Notes: generated by a model not told the origin, from the sequence alone. Positions 24,439-36,614 are shown, counted from the first letter of the stretch. The stretch is DNA of 64,000 nucleotides from Cylindrobasidium torrendii FP15055 ss-10 (GCA_000934385.1 KN880436.1:248001-312000), one strand, 5' to 3'. A program made the numbers and translations.

Positions 24439-25590
24439 CTAGTCAAAGAGTCCTCCACCGTCCACGTTGATCTGCATCGATATGTTAAGCATGGGAGCCA
24501 TCCGAAAACCAGGTTGCGACTCACGTTTTGTCCAGTAACATAGCCACTATCCTTGGAAGCAAACCAGGATACAACCCCCGCAATATCTTCCGGCTCACCA
24601 ACCCGCTTGAGCGCACAAGCCTTCGCCCACTGGAAAAGATGAGCATCCCTACAAAATTCCAACAGCGAGTACGAACCATCTCCTTCGGAGATTCCCCGCT
24701 CTGTCCGAGAACGCTTTGCAAGTCATTACCCAAGGATTGGACTAAATCATCTGTTAGTATGCAGGCATCGTCGCAGAAGGAAACTTACTGAGAGGTGTCC
24801 AGATAACACCGGGGCAGTAGCTGTTGACCGTGATGCCAAATTGGCCCCACTCCTGGGCTATCTGAGGGTAAGCAGGCGGCATGTGGCGGAACCTCACACG
24901 TACAAGCGGACTGAGTCAACCCACGGACACAGAACTTCGACGACGAGTAGGCGCCCATCATGGGGTACCCCTTCTTTGCGACGGAAGATGCGGCACCTAA
25001 ACAGGTTCATCATTCATAACCCAAACACGAGTAGTACGAGGCCTACCGATAATGCGCCCTCCCTTATCCTGCTTGATCATCTGCTTGGCGGCAGTGTTGT
25101 AGCCATGCCACATGCTCTTAAAGTTGATGTTGATGAGCGACTCGACCTCTTCGTATGGAGCTACACGGTGCGTAAGTATGGGCCTGAGGCTGAGACTCGT
25201 CAACTCACTGTCGGCGATGCTCTTGATGAACGCGGTGCCAGCATTGCAGACCATCTGAAATAATGTGAATATAATGTGCGACAATATATCAGATCAAGAT
25301 ATTATGCTTACCACATCAAGGCTCCCGAACTTCTCTACGCAAGTGGCGACGATGGCTTCGTTGACGGCCTTGTCGGTTACATCGCCGACATATGCTACGC
25401 CCTTCACGCCCTTTCCTTGAATTTCCTTGACAAGAGAGTCGAGCTGCTGTTGCTTCGAAGGTAGGTCGTTCACTACGACGTTTAGACCATCAGCCGCGAG
25501 GCGCAATGCAACACCACGGCCAATGCCATCTGCCGCGCCAGTGACGACAGCGTTCTTCGCTTTGAAGTTCTTGTAGTCGGATGGGGCCAT
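24439..25590 (-). CDS. Short-chain dehydrogenase/reductase (SDR)
   Basis: A classical SDR that should reduce or oxidise a small carbonyl or hydroxyl substrate with NAD(P)(H). The start MAPSDYKNFKAKNAVVTG leads into the cofactor motif TGAADGIGRG. The structural motif VCNAG appears after the first intron. The active site is present: Ser in GAASSVAKKG and Tyr/Lys in YSSSK. The C-terminus INVDGGGLFD is typical of diacetyl/acetoin-reductase-like and 3-oxoacyl-ACP-reductase-like SDRs. About six short introns interrupt it (for example around 25.27-25.31, 24.98-25.05 and 24.48-24.53 kb). The substrate cannot be read from the sequence. Confidence 0.85.
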
Positions 25591-25656
25591 TTCTGTTGAA
25601 GTTGTGTTGGAAGAGGAAGTAACAACTCGATGTTGCCGTTACATCTCGGAATCCTC

Positions 25657-25665
25657 TTTTTATAT
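25657..25665 (-). promoter_or_regulatory. TATA box of the SDR gene
   Basis: TATAAAAAG on the minus strand, about 70 bp upstream of the SDR start codon. Confidence 0.5.
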
Positions 25666-26251
25666 CGCCAACGTAATGCGGCTAAAGCCTGGTTTGTACT
25701 TCCTGTTAGACCCCATTGGCCGGTCACTGGCTCATGTTGAAAGGGTGTTTACAGTTACGTTTTCCGAAGTACGACACGATTGGAATCCCTAGGATTTTGC
25801 GCCGATTCCAATGTTCCCCATGCGCAGGCTTCCGCGGAAGTGTGATTCGGATCATCGTATCGTTGGATACTTACTTGAAAGTTGAAACTCACGACATAGC
25901 TTCATTAACTGGATAGAGTTCATATTGAACCAAAGTATATCCGGCACGCGACTGGCACACAATCTACTCGCGCATCATGAGACTTACAAGCGCGAGAGGG
26001 CAATAGACGAAGATGAGTGCTGCAGACGGGCCGACGCAAAAAATCTCCCACTCTTGTCCCTTCAAAGAGCTCCTTGCTCCGTTTTATATTGTCTAGAGCA
26101 CCGAAAACGGTCACGACCGCTGATGCGGAGCCAGAAGAATGTGTGCCCGCAAATCCGACTTGATTGAATATGTAGATCCATTCGGGCCAGAATGGACTTG
26201 TCGCTCTCGCGCAACGGATGCCGTTCGGCGTAGGTTGTAACGTAGAAACCA

Positions 26252-26259
26252 TATATAAG
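26252..26259 (+). promoter_or_regulatory. TATA box of the DUF6534 gene
   Basis: TATATAAG lies 34-41 bp upstream of the ATG at 26293, implying a very short 5' UTR. Confidence 0.5.
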
Positions 26260-26292
26260 CAGAAGAAACAGCGCCTGTCTCTCTCTGCTACC

Positions 26293-28001
26293 ATGTCGAC
26301 CCCACCCCCGCCTCCTGCTCTAAGCCCCGCCGCTTCCTTCCATGGCCCCGCCCTTGCTGGCATTGTCGTCGCCACCATGATGTATGGCATGTGCGTTCTG
26401 CAGGCGTTATCCTACTATGAACGCTTCCCAAAGTGAGCAAAATGAATGAACCCTGGTCACAAATGGAATTTGACATGGCGGAAGGGACCCTCTATGGATG
26501 AAGGCATACGTCGGTGCGTCTTCAAAGATTCAGAACAGAGAGAAATTTATTTACTCAGTCTCTGCAGGCATCCTCATGCTCGTGAGCCTATATAATCCAA
26601 CCGCCGTCTCTGTGTAGATCTCAACCGCTTGTAGACCGAGACCCTTAATTCGGGCTTCACTATTGCATGGATTTATGGTGTCCTCAGTGAGTTCAACCCT
26701 TCACAGCGAGTAAACAGTTTCACTGATTTACCCAGTTACCAACTGGGGAAACATTCTCGCCCTTGCCGAGCTCAACTGGTGTAAGCCAGTTTCTCCTGAC
26801 CATCCATCTCCTGTTAACCGACGTTCATCCAGTGCTTGCAACTGGTGTGTGCGCTGCTCAAAATCTCAGGCTGATCATGCTAACATCGATTTCCAGAGCC
26901 AGCCATGATTGTGCGTCCATCATTCCTGTGACTGCGAATCCATTTTCATTTGACACCTACAGGGTATTATGGCCTGTCTAGCGCAGAACTTCTTTGCCTG
27001 GCGCATCAAGTCGCTGACAGAGAGCTGGTATATTCCCATCGCCATTTTATTGCTTTCCATCACTGCACTCGGCATGTCAAATCCCATTGCGCACGCCTTC
27101 TCGCTGATCTGTCTATAGTCGGGGGATTGGTTTTTTCTGCTGCTTTTGCGACATATCCATTCGCGGCCTCGCTGGCGACCGAACGCAGCGCACGAGTGCT
27201 CGCATCCATCTGGCTCGTCCCTCCGTGAATTCCACTTCACCCTTTCGGGGAAATTCCTACTGACCTTTCATTATCCTAGAACGATTGCAGACGCTCTCAT
27301 CACCGTCACGCTTTCCCTGCATCTGGTAGATCCTTCGATGCGTTCGTTCACGACATCCGCTAATCCAGCACCAGCGGAAATCGCGTTCTGGAATCAAGCG
27401 AACGGAAACTATCATCAATAGCATCATTCGCAGTATGCTGCAACCCGTTTTTTCGGCTTTGTATAAGCTCAACCATCTGTAGCGACTGTCCAGAATGGAA
27501 TGTTGACAACGGTGATTGCTGTAGTCGATTGTGAGTTCTCCCTCTAATGATACGACACATCTCTAATTCTCCCAACAGTAGCTTGCTTCCTTGCGATGCC
27601 TGTAAGACTTGATCAATTGGGCCCAACTTTTGATCATACCCATATTCGCAGGCCTCTGGAATCCACGTCGGCTTCAACTTCCCCCTCGGGAAAGCGTACA
27701 CCAACTCTGTGCTAAGTAGTCTGAATGCACGCTCGCGCCTCCGAAATATGAACGGAGAAAACCAATGGAGTCGAAGTGATCACGGCCAGATATCATCCGT
27801 ATGTGCTTTGTCGCTGAATGTTTTCTATGGCTCTGACGGTATCCGAAGAGCCAGCAGCAGCATCAGCGCGCCACGGAAAGCAAGTCGCGCACTGTCCCCG
27901 AAGTGTACGTCGCCGTCGAGATGCAGCGGCGCGGAGATCCTGCTACTGGCGAGCCCGACAGCTCCACGGACAACCTGGACTCGAAGACACAAGGCTTGTG
28001 A
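26293..28001 (+). CDS. DUF6534-type seven-helix membrane protein
   Basis: This belongs to a large, functionally unassigned membrane-protein family of Agaricomycetes. About a dozen tiny exons are needed. The spliced protein starts MSTPPPPPALSPAASFHGPA, followed by a first helix (LAGIVVATMMYGMCVLQAL) and YYERFPKDPLWMKAYV. Family landmarks follow in order: TNWGNILALAELNW, EPAMIGIMACLAQNFFAWRI, ADALITVTLSLHL, KSRSGIKRTETIINSII, then FNFPLGKAYTNSVLSSLNAR, which is the most conserved block. It ends ...DSKTQGL with TGA at 27999-28001. One intron (27072-27118) is GC-AG. Apparent stops in single frames are all removed by introns, so I regard the gene as intact. Its cellular role is unknown. Confidence 0.75.
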
Positions 28002-29073
28002 ACCCTGCCTTTGAAAAAAAGATTCTTAACATTCCTTACTATGCACGTATCCTTGTAGCCATAGCACCGCATCTTAGTCTTACCTTCACTCCTGTGTGCA
28101 CTATGCACGTAAATACTTATGCTTCATTTAATATAGTATGTCAACGATCTCTGCAATACAGAGACGTGCGGTCTTTCGCTATTATGCCGTTGTGATATAT
28201 CTACCATCTCCGTATACACCACCAGCGGATTTTCAATGTTTCCATTGGCCGCGCTCATAGCAAACAAGGCGGTCTCGACGCATCTTCCTTGCATCTTCCA
28301 GGATTACGTAGAATGGCTTTGACCACAGTCAAGAGACTAAACTCTGTGCCACGAACAGGCTGCCTTCCTTCGGTTAAGTCTCTCATTGGTCTCTCAGGCA
28401 TTCCACCAGCACTAAATACAGACCCGTTCCCGAGTTACAGTGCACATTGAAGTGCAACATACGCGCCTACAGCACGCTCCTCGGGCCCGCTACAATGTGC
28501 TGGCGTAATTTCGGAGTTTCCCGGTGATTTGTTTGATCTATTCGCAGTGGCACATTCTGGGCACACTGCCACCCGCCTTCAGATTATGTGCTCTCGAGTT
28601 CGCCAGACGGGAAAGATATTATCGGTGTATTTGCAATGGTGCTTCGTCCCGAAATCGACCTGGAGCATTGTATCCAACAAAGCATCCACTACACAGTTGG
28701 CGGTGCCATTGATTACACAGACTTGCCATGTATGGCAATCTTGCTTCAAGTTCAAAGATAGGAGGCGGACACTTTATTTCAAGATTGCTCACCCGTCGAA
28801 TCCACTCCATGGCGTTCAAAGTAGAATAATTCTCCTCTGCGGGACGCAGTGCTCCATTATCAAGGGGTCCCAGCCTCCAGAAAGAATAAATATCCTAAGA
28901 TGCAATGCGGACTATCACTGTACATTATGCAACGATGCGAAGAAGAAGGGCTCAGTAAAAACAACAATATGCGAAGGACCAAAGGAGTGTGTGAATGTCA
29001 GTGCAAATCGGAGGTATGCGGTATGCAAGTGATTAGTATATAAAATATCCGTAAAGCGTAGTGAAAGGCGAGG
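28002..29073. other. Intergenic, nothing convincing
   Basis: About 1.1 kb between two stop codons. An open frame from about 28.58 to 29.03 kb on the plus strand could encode about 150 Cys-containing residues, but it matches nothing I know and has no spliced partners. Confidence 0.4.
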
Positions 29074-31215
29074 TCACAGTAGCACATCGCCCTCTTTGCC
29101 TTCGGCGACGAGTTGCTTCCAATGCTTTCTCCAGCTCGTCATTTTTGCACGCAAAGGCCCGTCGCCTAATGTCTTTTCTATCCAGAAAAGCAGGGCATCC
29201 TCATTTTCGGGAACGAAAAATGACGAGAGCAGTGACAGTATTGTCTCGAAGTTCGCGTTGGTCGCCGTAATATGATCTAGGGACGATCAGAAAGCCGCTC
29301 GCTAGTAAAGCAGAGAGGTACATACCGCGATACGCCCATACGATGGCTACAGCCATGGCGACGAATAAGTCAGGACCTTCCAGGAGGAAGGCGTCCCACA
29401 GTCTTAGCTGGGTCTGAAAGGGCACCGAATTGGCAAAAAGAGTGATGTACCACTTTGTCGCATAAGATGTTGTTGAAACCATGTGCTTCTTGAAGGCAGC
29501 GTATACAGCTGGCATCATCTCCTCTGTGATCCTCTCCTGGACGTAAATTGCCTCGAGCAATCCTGGGAATCCCGGGAGAAATATACTATGCAGGTCGTAC
29601 GCGTCGTGAAGACGGACAAGGGACGCATATACACGCTCCGCATCAAAGTAGCACAACAATGTCGCGGCGATGGGGCCCATGCCTTGAACGTATCCACAGT
29701 CTTCACAGCGCAAGGAGAAGGAATGCAACACGTGAAAGAGAGAGCGTTGCCTGGAAGATGTTAGCCGGCACTTCGCTTTCAAATGGGAAGGAAATACTGA
29801 CCCTGCCCCGTAGCGAGTGCGAAACATGATGTGCCCAGCTATTGTCCGCGGGACGTCCAAGTCGATTTGGATGTCGTACGAGGACGGTCGATCGAGGGTA
29901 TCTCGGTAAGTCTTGCCTAGTTCCTCAGTCTCAGCGGCACCAGTTTTCGAGAAGCGGCGGAGAAGATTATCCCATGCTGCAGCCCGCCAGCAGTCGGGGA
30001 TGCCCTTGTAGACGCGCTCGGTGTACTTTGGGACCTTTGATGGACGTACTCGCCATATTTGGACGTTTGCCCCGGAGTCACGCTGTTCAGCCTCGAGCAT
30101 GCGATTCCATTTGGCGATGCGAGTTGTCTCCTTGGGAGGGAGAGTGGTGACAGGCAGCTTGCTCAACGAGGTCGCTGAAGTCGGTGCTGCCGGAGGACCA
30201 GCAGGCGATGGCGCGAGTCTCTTCTGCAAGGGAAGCGCAGGGAGGAGTACCAGACGATCATGTGAAGGGGTTGAAAAGAAGCCGTAACTGTGGAGATGAG
30301 TATGGCTAGCCAAGCTTGACATCAACAGACGCACCGGTCTACGCTTTCCAGCGTTCTAACCTCCTCTTGCGTCAGGTCCCGATTCTTCTCCGTACCGTCG
30401 GCGATAGCGTTCTGAGCCTGTACTTGGCTGGCACGACTATCACCCACTCGCGCTCGCGTCCGCTCCACACCGTCCTCATAACCGTCTCCTCGAACGCCGG
30501 ACATTTCCAACAGCGCATAGGTGTTCCGGACGTGGAATGCATCAATGTCTTCACCGTCCGAAGGTACCAACGATGTTTTACTGGCCATAACAGTCTCTGT
30601 CGCATGCTTTTGTGGCATATTGGGCGGTGACGAAAAGCGGTATTGAGGGTTCGGTGATAATGTATTGCGAGACCGTAATGAATCTGGGCTGTCGTCCGCT
30701 GCGACCGAGTACGGTCTTGATGACCTGTTCGACATCCTGAACGATGATACCGATGATTCTTCAGATTGCGAAGGAAGTGTAAGATTGGTCGTATCGCTGC
30801 CACGTAAATGGGCGCTGTTTATGGTGGAAATCCGAGGGGATGACTCTCGTTGCCGACGACCGAGGTCGACAGTGGGGGGTCGATCCGAGAAGTATGCAAG
30901 CTCGGTGTCGTAGTCGCCATCCAAGCTACCGTTGTCGGGGAGTGCAAGTGTAACCTGCGGCACAATGCTCTGCGTCTTGGACATGTCGCTTGACAGTGCG
31001 CGCGAAGCCGCCCAGCTACCTCTTTCATTGCCGTACATAGAGTAGATGGACACTATCGCTGTCTCCGATGATTGACGGGGCTTGTATTGCAATGAATTCC
31101 GGGAGTCGACGTAGGACGACGGGGGGCGTCCGACAGGAGTGTTTGCCAGTGGTGATTGCGACGTCGAAGTGACCGAATATGGTCTCGAGGGTACCCGTAC
31201 CGCAGAGGCCTCCAT
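29074..31215 (-). CDS. TBC-domain Rab GTPase-activating protein
   Basis: TBC proteins switch off Rab GTPases by supplying an Arg and a Gln to the active site. A long Ser/Pro-rich disordered N-terminus (about 310 residues from MEASAVRVPSRPYS) precedes the catalytic domain. That domain has the Arg-finger motif IDLDVPRT and the Gln-finger motif YVQGM, so both catalytic residues are present. Before it, KVPKYTERVYKGIPDCWR matches the usual GIPxxxR entry to a TBC domain. Exon joins lie near 30.31, 29.76-29.80 and 29.28-29.32 kb. The C-terminus ends ...VAEGKEGDVLL with TGA at 29076-29074. Its Rab target is not indicated, though a Rab5-family gene lies in the same window at 47.8 kb. Confidence 0.85.
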
Positions 31216-31608
31216 GAAAAGAAGGAAAATGAGGTGGTGATGGTAAGAAACTAAGTCGACATTGCCTGGTCCCTTTGTCCCGCGCGCTACTCCCGACGTA
31301 TCGGCACTTTTAATCACCCAAGCCGGCCGTTGTATAGTAATTGTTGGCTCAATTGACCATCTACTGTCTGCTTTGAAAATACTGTAAAGGCTTCCTACTT
31401 ACTACGCCAACTACAATTCCTTCGTGAATATCTGAGCTCTACTTGTTTCCGTCGAAAGGGTGACGTCGAAATTGTTTCATTGGAGGTGGGACGCGATCGC
31501 GCGAAGCACTGGCGCGTGTGATGCCAATGCGACTCTTACAAAACGCGCGGTTGACCGTAACATAGCCAAGGCAACAATGTAGGCGACAACATTGAGAAAG
31601 CCGCAAGG
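31216..31608. other. Intergenic between TBC gene start and RNase H1 stop
   Basis: A 393 bp spacer that should contain the TBC promoter and the RNase H1 3' end. No distinct motif stands out. Confidence 0.4.
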
Positions 31609-32781
31609 CTACCATATTTCGATGTCAGAGCCATCATCCATCGCATCTGCAAGGTCTTGTAGTTCCTACAAGAGCATCAGTGAAACCTGTTCCATCGCCA
31701 CATCTTGGTATATGTAGACGTACCCTTTCGCTCAACTTGGACGTTCCTCGTACAGAGCCAGAGACCGTCGCCCTCTTTGTCTTGCCTTCATTGTGCACCT
31801 GAATTTGGCGTTCGACAAGTTCGATAAGCGTCTCCCAATCACGGTCAGCTTTTTGAGGCAGCACCGCGCCTTGGTTGGCCAAACTGTCCGCCATCTCGTT
31901 CCCATGAGTCCCTTGGTGACCGTAGACGTGCTCAAACTTGACCTTGCGACCGAAAGCTGTATATCGCTCCAATAACACAGCCAGGTAGCGAATCAACTCG
32001 ACATTCTCGACTGCCTTACCGCTTCCAGCTATGAACCCGTTGGATTGCCATTTCGAAAGCCATTTCGTTATGCCTGTGAGACGCGTTAGTTATGGCGACA
32101 GAAGGAGGAAGAAAAGGAGCGCACAATTTATGGAGTATTGGCTGTCAGTCTTGACAAGGATATTGTACTCTTCGTCCTCAGATTGCTCAAGGATGCGGAT
32201 AATTGCCTAGGATAGTCAATCGGTGAGCTACGCATCCGATGCATCGTACTACTCACAGTAAGTTCGGCACGATTGTTTGTCTGTCTGCCTGGGCATCGTT
32301 CTGCGAGATTCCTGCGAAGCCATGGTCAGTCCCCAGCCAGTAATATGTCAAAGCATACAGCCAGACCTATGATCCCCGTTGCCCCAGAATACACCTATCC
32401 CAGCAACAGAGTCCGCTTTCCCGTTTCCTCGACACGATCCATCGCAATACACCTCAACAAAGCCGTTGGCGTCGTTTGAGTGAGTAACTGATTGTGCAGT
32501 ACTGCTTGTGGACGGAGATAGGATTGGCTCCACAGAAAGTACAGTTGGCCCAGCAGCTTCAGATCCTGTCGCAGCAAACGCTTCTGCCTCTCCTAGCGTT
32601 GGAAATGATTTGTATCTCGCGCCTGGATAGCCTTTCACCGCGTCCGAGCAATCGTCCCTACGACCGTTGACCCCACCTTCGACGATGCTATCCCGACGGA
32701 GACGCACCAGTTTTTGAAAACGCCAGTTGTGTTCCCTTTGTGTACTGCATAGTATTTCTGTCCTGTCTTTCTCTTTCCCAT
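31609..32781 (-). CDS. rnh1: Ribonuclease H1 with N-terminal hybrid-binding domain
   Basis: RNase H1 cleaves the RNA strand of RNA-DNA hybrids. The ATG at 32781 opens MGKRKTGQKYYAVHKGNTTG, the hybrid-binding (caulimovirus viroplasmin-type) domain, which continues after an intron as WDDCSDAVKGYPGARYKSF. A linker of about 50 residues leads to the nuclease domain. The four catalytic acids are visible: Asp in YCDGSCRGNG, Glu in NNRAELTA, Asp in KTDSQYSI, and Asp in GHQGTHGNEMADSLA. After a final intron the protein ends ELQDLADAMDDGSDIEIW, with TAG at 31611-31609. All key residues are present, so it should be active; nuclear or mitochondrial location is unresolved. Confidence 0.9.
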
Positions 32782-33050
32782 CGTGCGTGTCCTCGCGTCT
32801 GTGCCTATACGCCTTGGGAAAGAAGGGCTGGTGTAACAGATGCGGGGTGGTAAACGTCGAAGGAAGAGCCTGTCTATGTTGGGCGTTTGGGCAAGAAAGG
32901 CAGCGCGTGACGGTGACTGACAAGATAGAGATCCGTCACGTGCGCTTCCCGCTTTGTCACTGCCACTGGCCATTGTGCTTTTTCTCTCGAAATCGAAACA
33001 AACATGAATGCCATGAGAAGTATCCGAGTTATGTATTGTATACGTATGTA

Positions 33051-34421
33051 CTACACTTGAAATAAATCCATGTAGTCTTTGGGAAGGCAGCTCGCGTCAT
33101 TAGATCGCTTGTACACTTTCATCTCCTTGTCGCGATACAAAATAGAGACCTTCTCCTCGCCGTGGTCAACCACTAGACCCTGTATCGCAAGCAAGATGTC
33201 CCGTAGCTTGTACAAGTCCCTCTTCATCGTTTCCTTCTGCGTCTCCATCTCCTCCGTGCGTCTTTTCTCGTAGCGTTGGAAGATGCCATAGCTGTGTACG
33301 CCCAGGTAATGATACGGTGTCGCAGAGAGATACAATTGCGGATATCTATCCTCCCACTTGAATTTGGGGGCCCATTTACTCGTGATAGTTGCGAGCTCAA
33401 CAAGGTTGGACTGTGCGGTGGGCTTACCACCGCGCTTGACCTGGAGAGTGCGCCCTCCACCAAAGCTGACCTCGCTTTTCTCTGTCAATCCGGCGCGAAA
33501 CATTGTTTGAACAAGGTCGTCGACATCTTCTGCACCATCCGACGCTTCTTCACGCAGACATGCATCCACTTCGAATCGAACGACGAGCTTCAGTCCATCG
33601 AGATCCTACAATCTTCGTCGGCAAAAACAACCATCAGACCAGGATTGTGTAGGATGACTCACGTAGGTCACAATGCGATAGTAACCAGTCGTGTTTTCGC
33701 ATCCTTGTGCAGGAGTGGTAGTGGCTTTCTCGAATTCAAATCCGTAGGACCATTGAGAGGCCCTCTCGCGTACGCGTTGCTCCCATCTGTTCAAAAGGAT
33801 TGTTGTATCTCCCGCGAGTTGGGTATCAATCCGGAATGACCTATCGTAACCCGATGCCGTTGCAAAACGCATGAGTTTTCGCAGGCCGTTGCGATCCGTG
33901 ACAAAGTCCACAGAAGACCAGTCGAAGCCAGGGGTCATGACTTCTGTAGCGGCAATCAAAGGTACAAGAGGTTGTGTCCCCATGAAGTAGCCTGTACGGT
34001 CCGAAAAGACGTAGCCTTGATCGCCCTGAGGTATCTTGAAAGGCGTAGGGCGGTCAATCCACTCAGGCGGCGCACCTGCATGCTATTAGCACCGCCTAAA
34101 TAATGGCACACAGATAATGCACGCACCTGGAACAAGGATGACGGGCGCCTCAGGCGTTGCCTCCTTCAGCCACTGATATGAGCCCAGGTATTCAACATCC
34201 TTGATGGTCAGACCCTCGTCGCTATAATCCGTTGATTTTGTAGGTGGATCGATAGTCTCGATAGAGTCGGGGCGCAAGCCCTCCATAAAATCCCGATCCA
34301 ACGGCGTCGGGGAGGATTCACCACCCTGGATATAACTTGGGCGTTTGATCCCAATACTCGACGCCGATGGAGAGGGATGGCTGGGGCTCGCTGGTCCTCG
34401 AAAACGCCAATTTGATGACAT
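33051..34421 (-). CDS. Rai1/DXO-like fold protein, paralogue A (often mislabelled geranylgeranyl pyrophosphate synthetase)
   Basis: From the ATG at 34421 (MSSNWRFRGPASP) an Arg/Ser/Pro-rich leader gives way to the family start YLGSYQWLKEATPEAPVILV and, after an intron, PGAPPEWIDRP. Landmarks in order: TPGFDWSSVDFVTDRNGLRK, FRIDTQLAGDTTILLNRWE, GFEFEKATT, LVVRFEVDAC, LVELATI and PQLYLSATPYHYLGV. I read GFEFE, EVD and ELA as motifs II, III and IV of the Rai1/DXO decapping-nuclease fold, and QLYLSATP as the following Q-x-x-L-x-G/A-x-P block. The catalytic Lys expected two residues after the motif IV Glu is Ala here. Homologues in databases often carry a geranylgeranyl synthetase label, but the DDxxD motifs of that enzyme are absent. 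The fold assignment is my inference. A paralogue lies at 41.2 kb. Confidence 0.6.
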
Positions 34422-35021
34422 GGCTATCAGATGCGAGATGCGCCAGCGTGTCTTTATATACCACATAGGCGCCTCCCAGGATCATGTGCAACCTCAGGCA
34501 TTCTCGTGTGATGTCGAATGTTATAAGTCCCACTGTACCCAGTATTCCTGTGAATGCATTGATTGACTTGCTGTTCTCGATAGTGCCAACCACGGATGAT
34601 GTGCAGTGCTGTTTTTCATGACATCTATCTCGAGACTGTTAATCAGTCAAACTGTGCAGTGCATCCGTTTAGCACGACGAGCATGGCGGGGAATTGGACT
34701 TTTTCGGTATGGGAAGCTCTTCGGTAACAAGGCTCGACCCTTGTATTAGGGAAGCCTTTCGTTTCTGATCTTTGTTGAAGTTTGACATTCGAATTTGGGT
34801 ATGTCGATGAGCGAGTCGACTGTCGGAGTACTTAGTCACACTTAGTGGGCATGGTTGAGTGATCGATTAATGAATTCGGAACCGCCGGCAATTTCCGAGG
34901 TAGTCCCTCTTACAGTTCTACCACAAACTTCAACACCACTGAGATTTTCGCTGCAGTTACTACGTCTTTCCAAGACTGAATCAACAATTTGCACACGCAC
35001 TCCAACAATGTCCCAGCCAGT
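34422..35021. promoter_or_regulatory. Divergent spacer (paralogue A / second F-box gene)
   Basis: 600 bp between two divergent start codons. No coding sequence or repeat is recognised. Confidence 0.4.
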
Positions 35022-36614
35022 ATGTCACCAGGCTGTGTAGCAACGCAGTGGGCCACAATTCACTTTGACCAGGGCCCCACAGAAGAACTCACGTTGCCTG
35101 CGTTGGTGGGCATTGCGAACAGACAGGCCGCTGGCATAATCCGTCTCCGCGCGCGCGAAACAGTCGCTTTCAACAGAGCCAAGAAATGTCATACAAGGCG
35201 GATGCAGCACATTGCGAACACGTTCAAACGACTGCGCCCTATCCGCACCGAACTACTCAGACGACTTGCGCATAATCATAATGCAGATCCTTCGGGCGCT
35301 CGGCGCCTTCCCAAAGAGACCTTACTAGATATCTTTGCTCTGGCCATCGCAAGCTCCAGCACCATGTACGACTCCCTCGACGTTCAGAAAAATGCGCTGT
35401 GGACACTTGGCCACGTCTGTTCCGGATGGCGTAGTATGATTGTCAGCATTCCAGAGTTTTGGTCGAATCTTTGGACAGATGACAGCTCCAGTCCCAGGCT
35501 GGAATGGTCGTCGGGGCGCAGAGAGTTATGGGAACTCGCTGTTTCGCGGTCATCGCCCGGGCCACTCGATATATTGCACATTGGGATAAGCTCGGAAGGT
35601 GCACAGTCGTCCTTGTCTGCACTAGTGTTCGACACCAAGCGACTAAGGTCCATTTCCTTTAATGTGGCGAATTCCTTTTCAGGCGACTCCTTGGTGAACC
35701 TAGTCAATTTGGAATTCCCATTGCTCACAACATTTTCTTTGGATGTCGAGAGTACTTCAGGGCATTACGTGCGAGCACCATACGACAATTATCTCTTTTT
35801 GAACGCACCTGCGTTGGAGAATGTCACTTTGCGGGGCATTGGCCAGATACCGAATTTGACGCGGTCACCGATTCATCGACTTTCTATAGCAGAGATGGGC
35901 GACACCACCGCTCTAAAACGCGCTTTCGAGATTCCTAGCCTCGAAGAGATCGAGGTTTGGCCTCCGTGGAGCCATCGTGGATTTACTACAATTACCTCTG
36001 GACAGAACCTACGCCGCCTCACTGTCTATGGAAGACCGGAGTTCTCCAACATTTGTTGCCCGGGGCTACGAATGTTGACTATAGTCGACAACTTTAATCC
36101 ACTGTCGACTAGTCTGCCAATATTCCTGGAAAATACCCAAGTTGACACCCTCATATTGGAGTGGGACTCTGGCTTGCCCTTTCTACTCACTGCCAATCCT
36201 GAGCGCCCAATGGAAACCCTTTCCGCGAGTTTAATAGCATGCTCTGAACGACTATCTATCCTCTCAACCCACATACATACAGCATTCGCAAGCGACTTCT
36301 ACGCTAGCCTCACCCTCGACTCGTTGAGCACGGCGCCGCTACTGGCTCCAAACTTGACGGAACTCTATCTGTGCGACGACTCTACGATGCCCGCGCCATC
36401 GTCGTTCAACTCTACAGAAGTAGTGCGCATGGTGGAGTCGCGGCCGAAGCTTCGCCAGCTCGGGCTCTGCGCAGTGAGGTCGGAGGTGTCAGTCGAAGAG
36501 CGGGAAGTTATTCATGCGTTGAAGGAAATAGAAGTGGACCGGCCGGAGTTGACTCTGGCTGTACATTGGGGTTACAGATGGACAAATGTGATGTACAATT
36601 GCGTACGTACTTAG
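35022..36614 (+). CDS. F-box protein with degenerate leucine-rich tail (second copy type)
   Basis: An intronless frame of 530 codons. The first ATG in this frame is at 35022 (MSPGCVATQWATIHFDQG); an ATG at 35008 is in a frame that stops after ten codons. A basic N-terminal segment precedes the F-box region RRLPKETLLDIFALAIA, then LGHVCSGWRSMIVSIPEFW, the second conserved block of Agaricomycete F-box proteins. The remainder shows irregular leucine-rich repeats ending near residue 520. It resembles the gene at 1.6 kb only in architecture, so the two are family members rather than a recent duplicate. It probably acts as an SCF receptor with unknown substrate. Confidence 0.75.
   Translation: MSPGCVATQWATIHFDQGPTEELTLPALVGIANRQAAGIIRLRARETVAFNRAKKCHTRRMQHIANTFKRLRPIRTELLRRLAHNHNADPSGARRLPKETLLDIFALAIASSSTMYDSLDVQKNALWTLGHVCSGWRSMIVSIPEFWSNLWTDDSSSPRLEWSSGRRELWELAVSRSSPGPLDILHIGISSEGAQSSLSALVFDTKRLRSISFNVANSFSGDSLVNLVNLEFPLLTTFSLDVESTSGHYVRAPYDNYLFLNAPALENVTLRGIGQIPNLTRSPIHRLSIAEMGDTTALKRAFEIPSLEEIEVWPPWSHRGFTTITSGQNLRRLTVYGRPEFSNICCPGLRMLTIVDNFNPLSTSLPIFLENTQVDTLILEWDSGLPFLLTANPERPMETLSASLIACSERLSILSTHIHTAFASDFYASLTLDSLSTAPLLAPNLTELYLCDDSTMPAPSSFNSTEVVRMVESRPKLRQLGLCAVRSEVSVEEREVIHALKEIEVDRPELTLAVHWGYRWTNVMYNCVRT

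Larger units (their letters stand above)
25591..26292. promoter_or_regulatory. Divergent promoter region (SDR / DUF6534 protein)
   Basis: A 702 bp divergent spacer with a TATA-like element near each end (25657-25665 and 26252-26259). No coding sequence is recognised in it. Confidence 0.5.

Noticed and set aside
26293..28001. Calling the DUF6534 gene a pseudogene because each single frame has stops
   Set aside because: All stops fall inside short introns with proper borders, and the spliced protein keeps every family landmark.
28529..29032. 167-codon plus-strand open frame
   Set aside because: It begins with TTG, the first ATG is later, and no domain, signal peptide or splice partner is visible.
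33051..34421. Geranylgeranyl pyrophosphate synthase label for the two paralogues
   Set aside because: The aspartate-rich DDxxD motifs and helical prenyl-synthase pattern are absent; visible motifs suit a Rai1/DXO-like fold instead.
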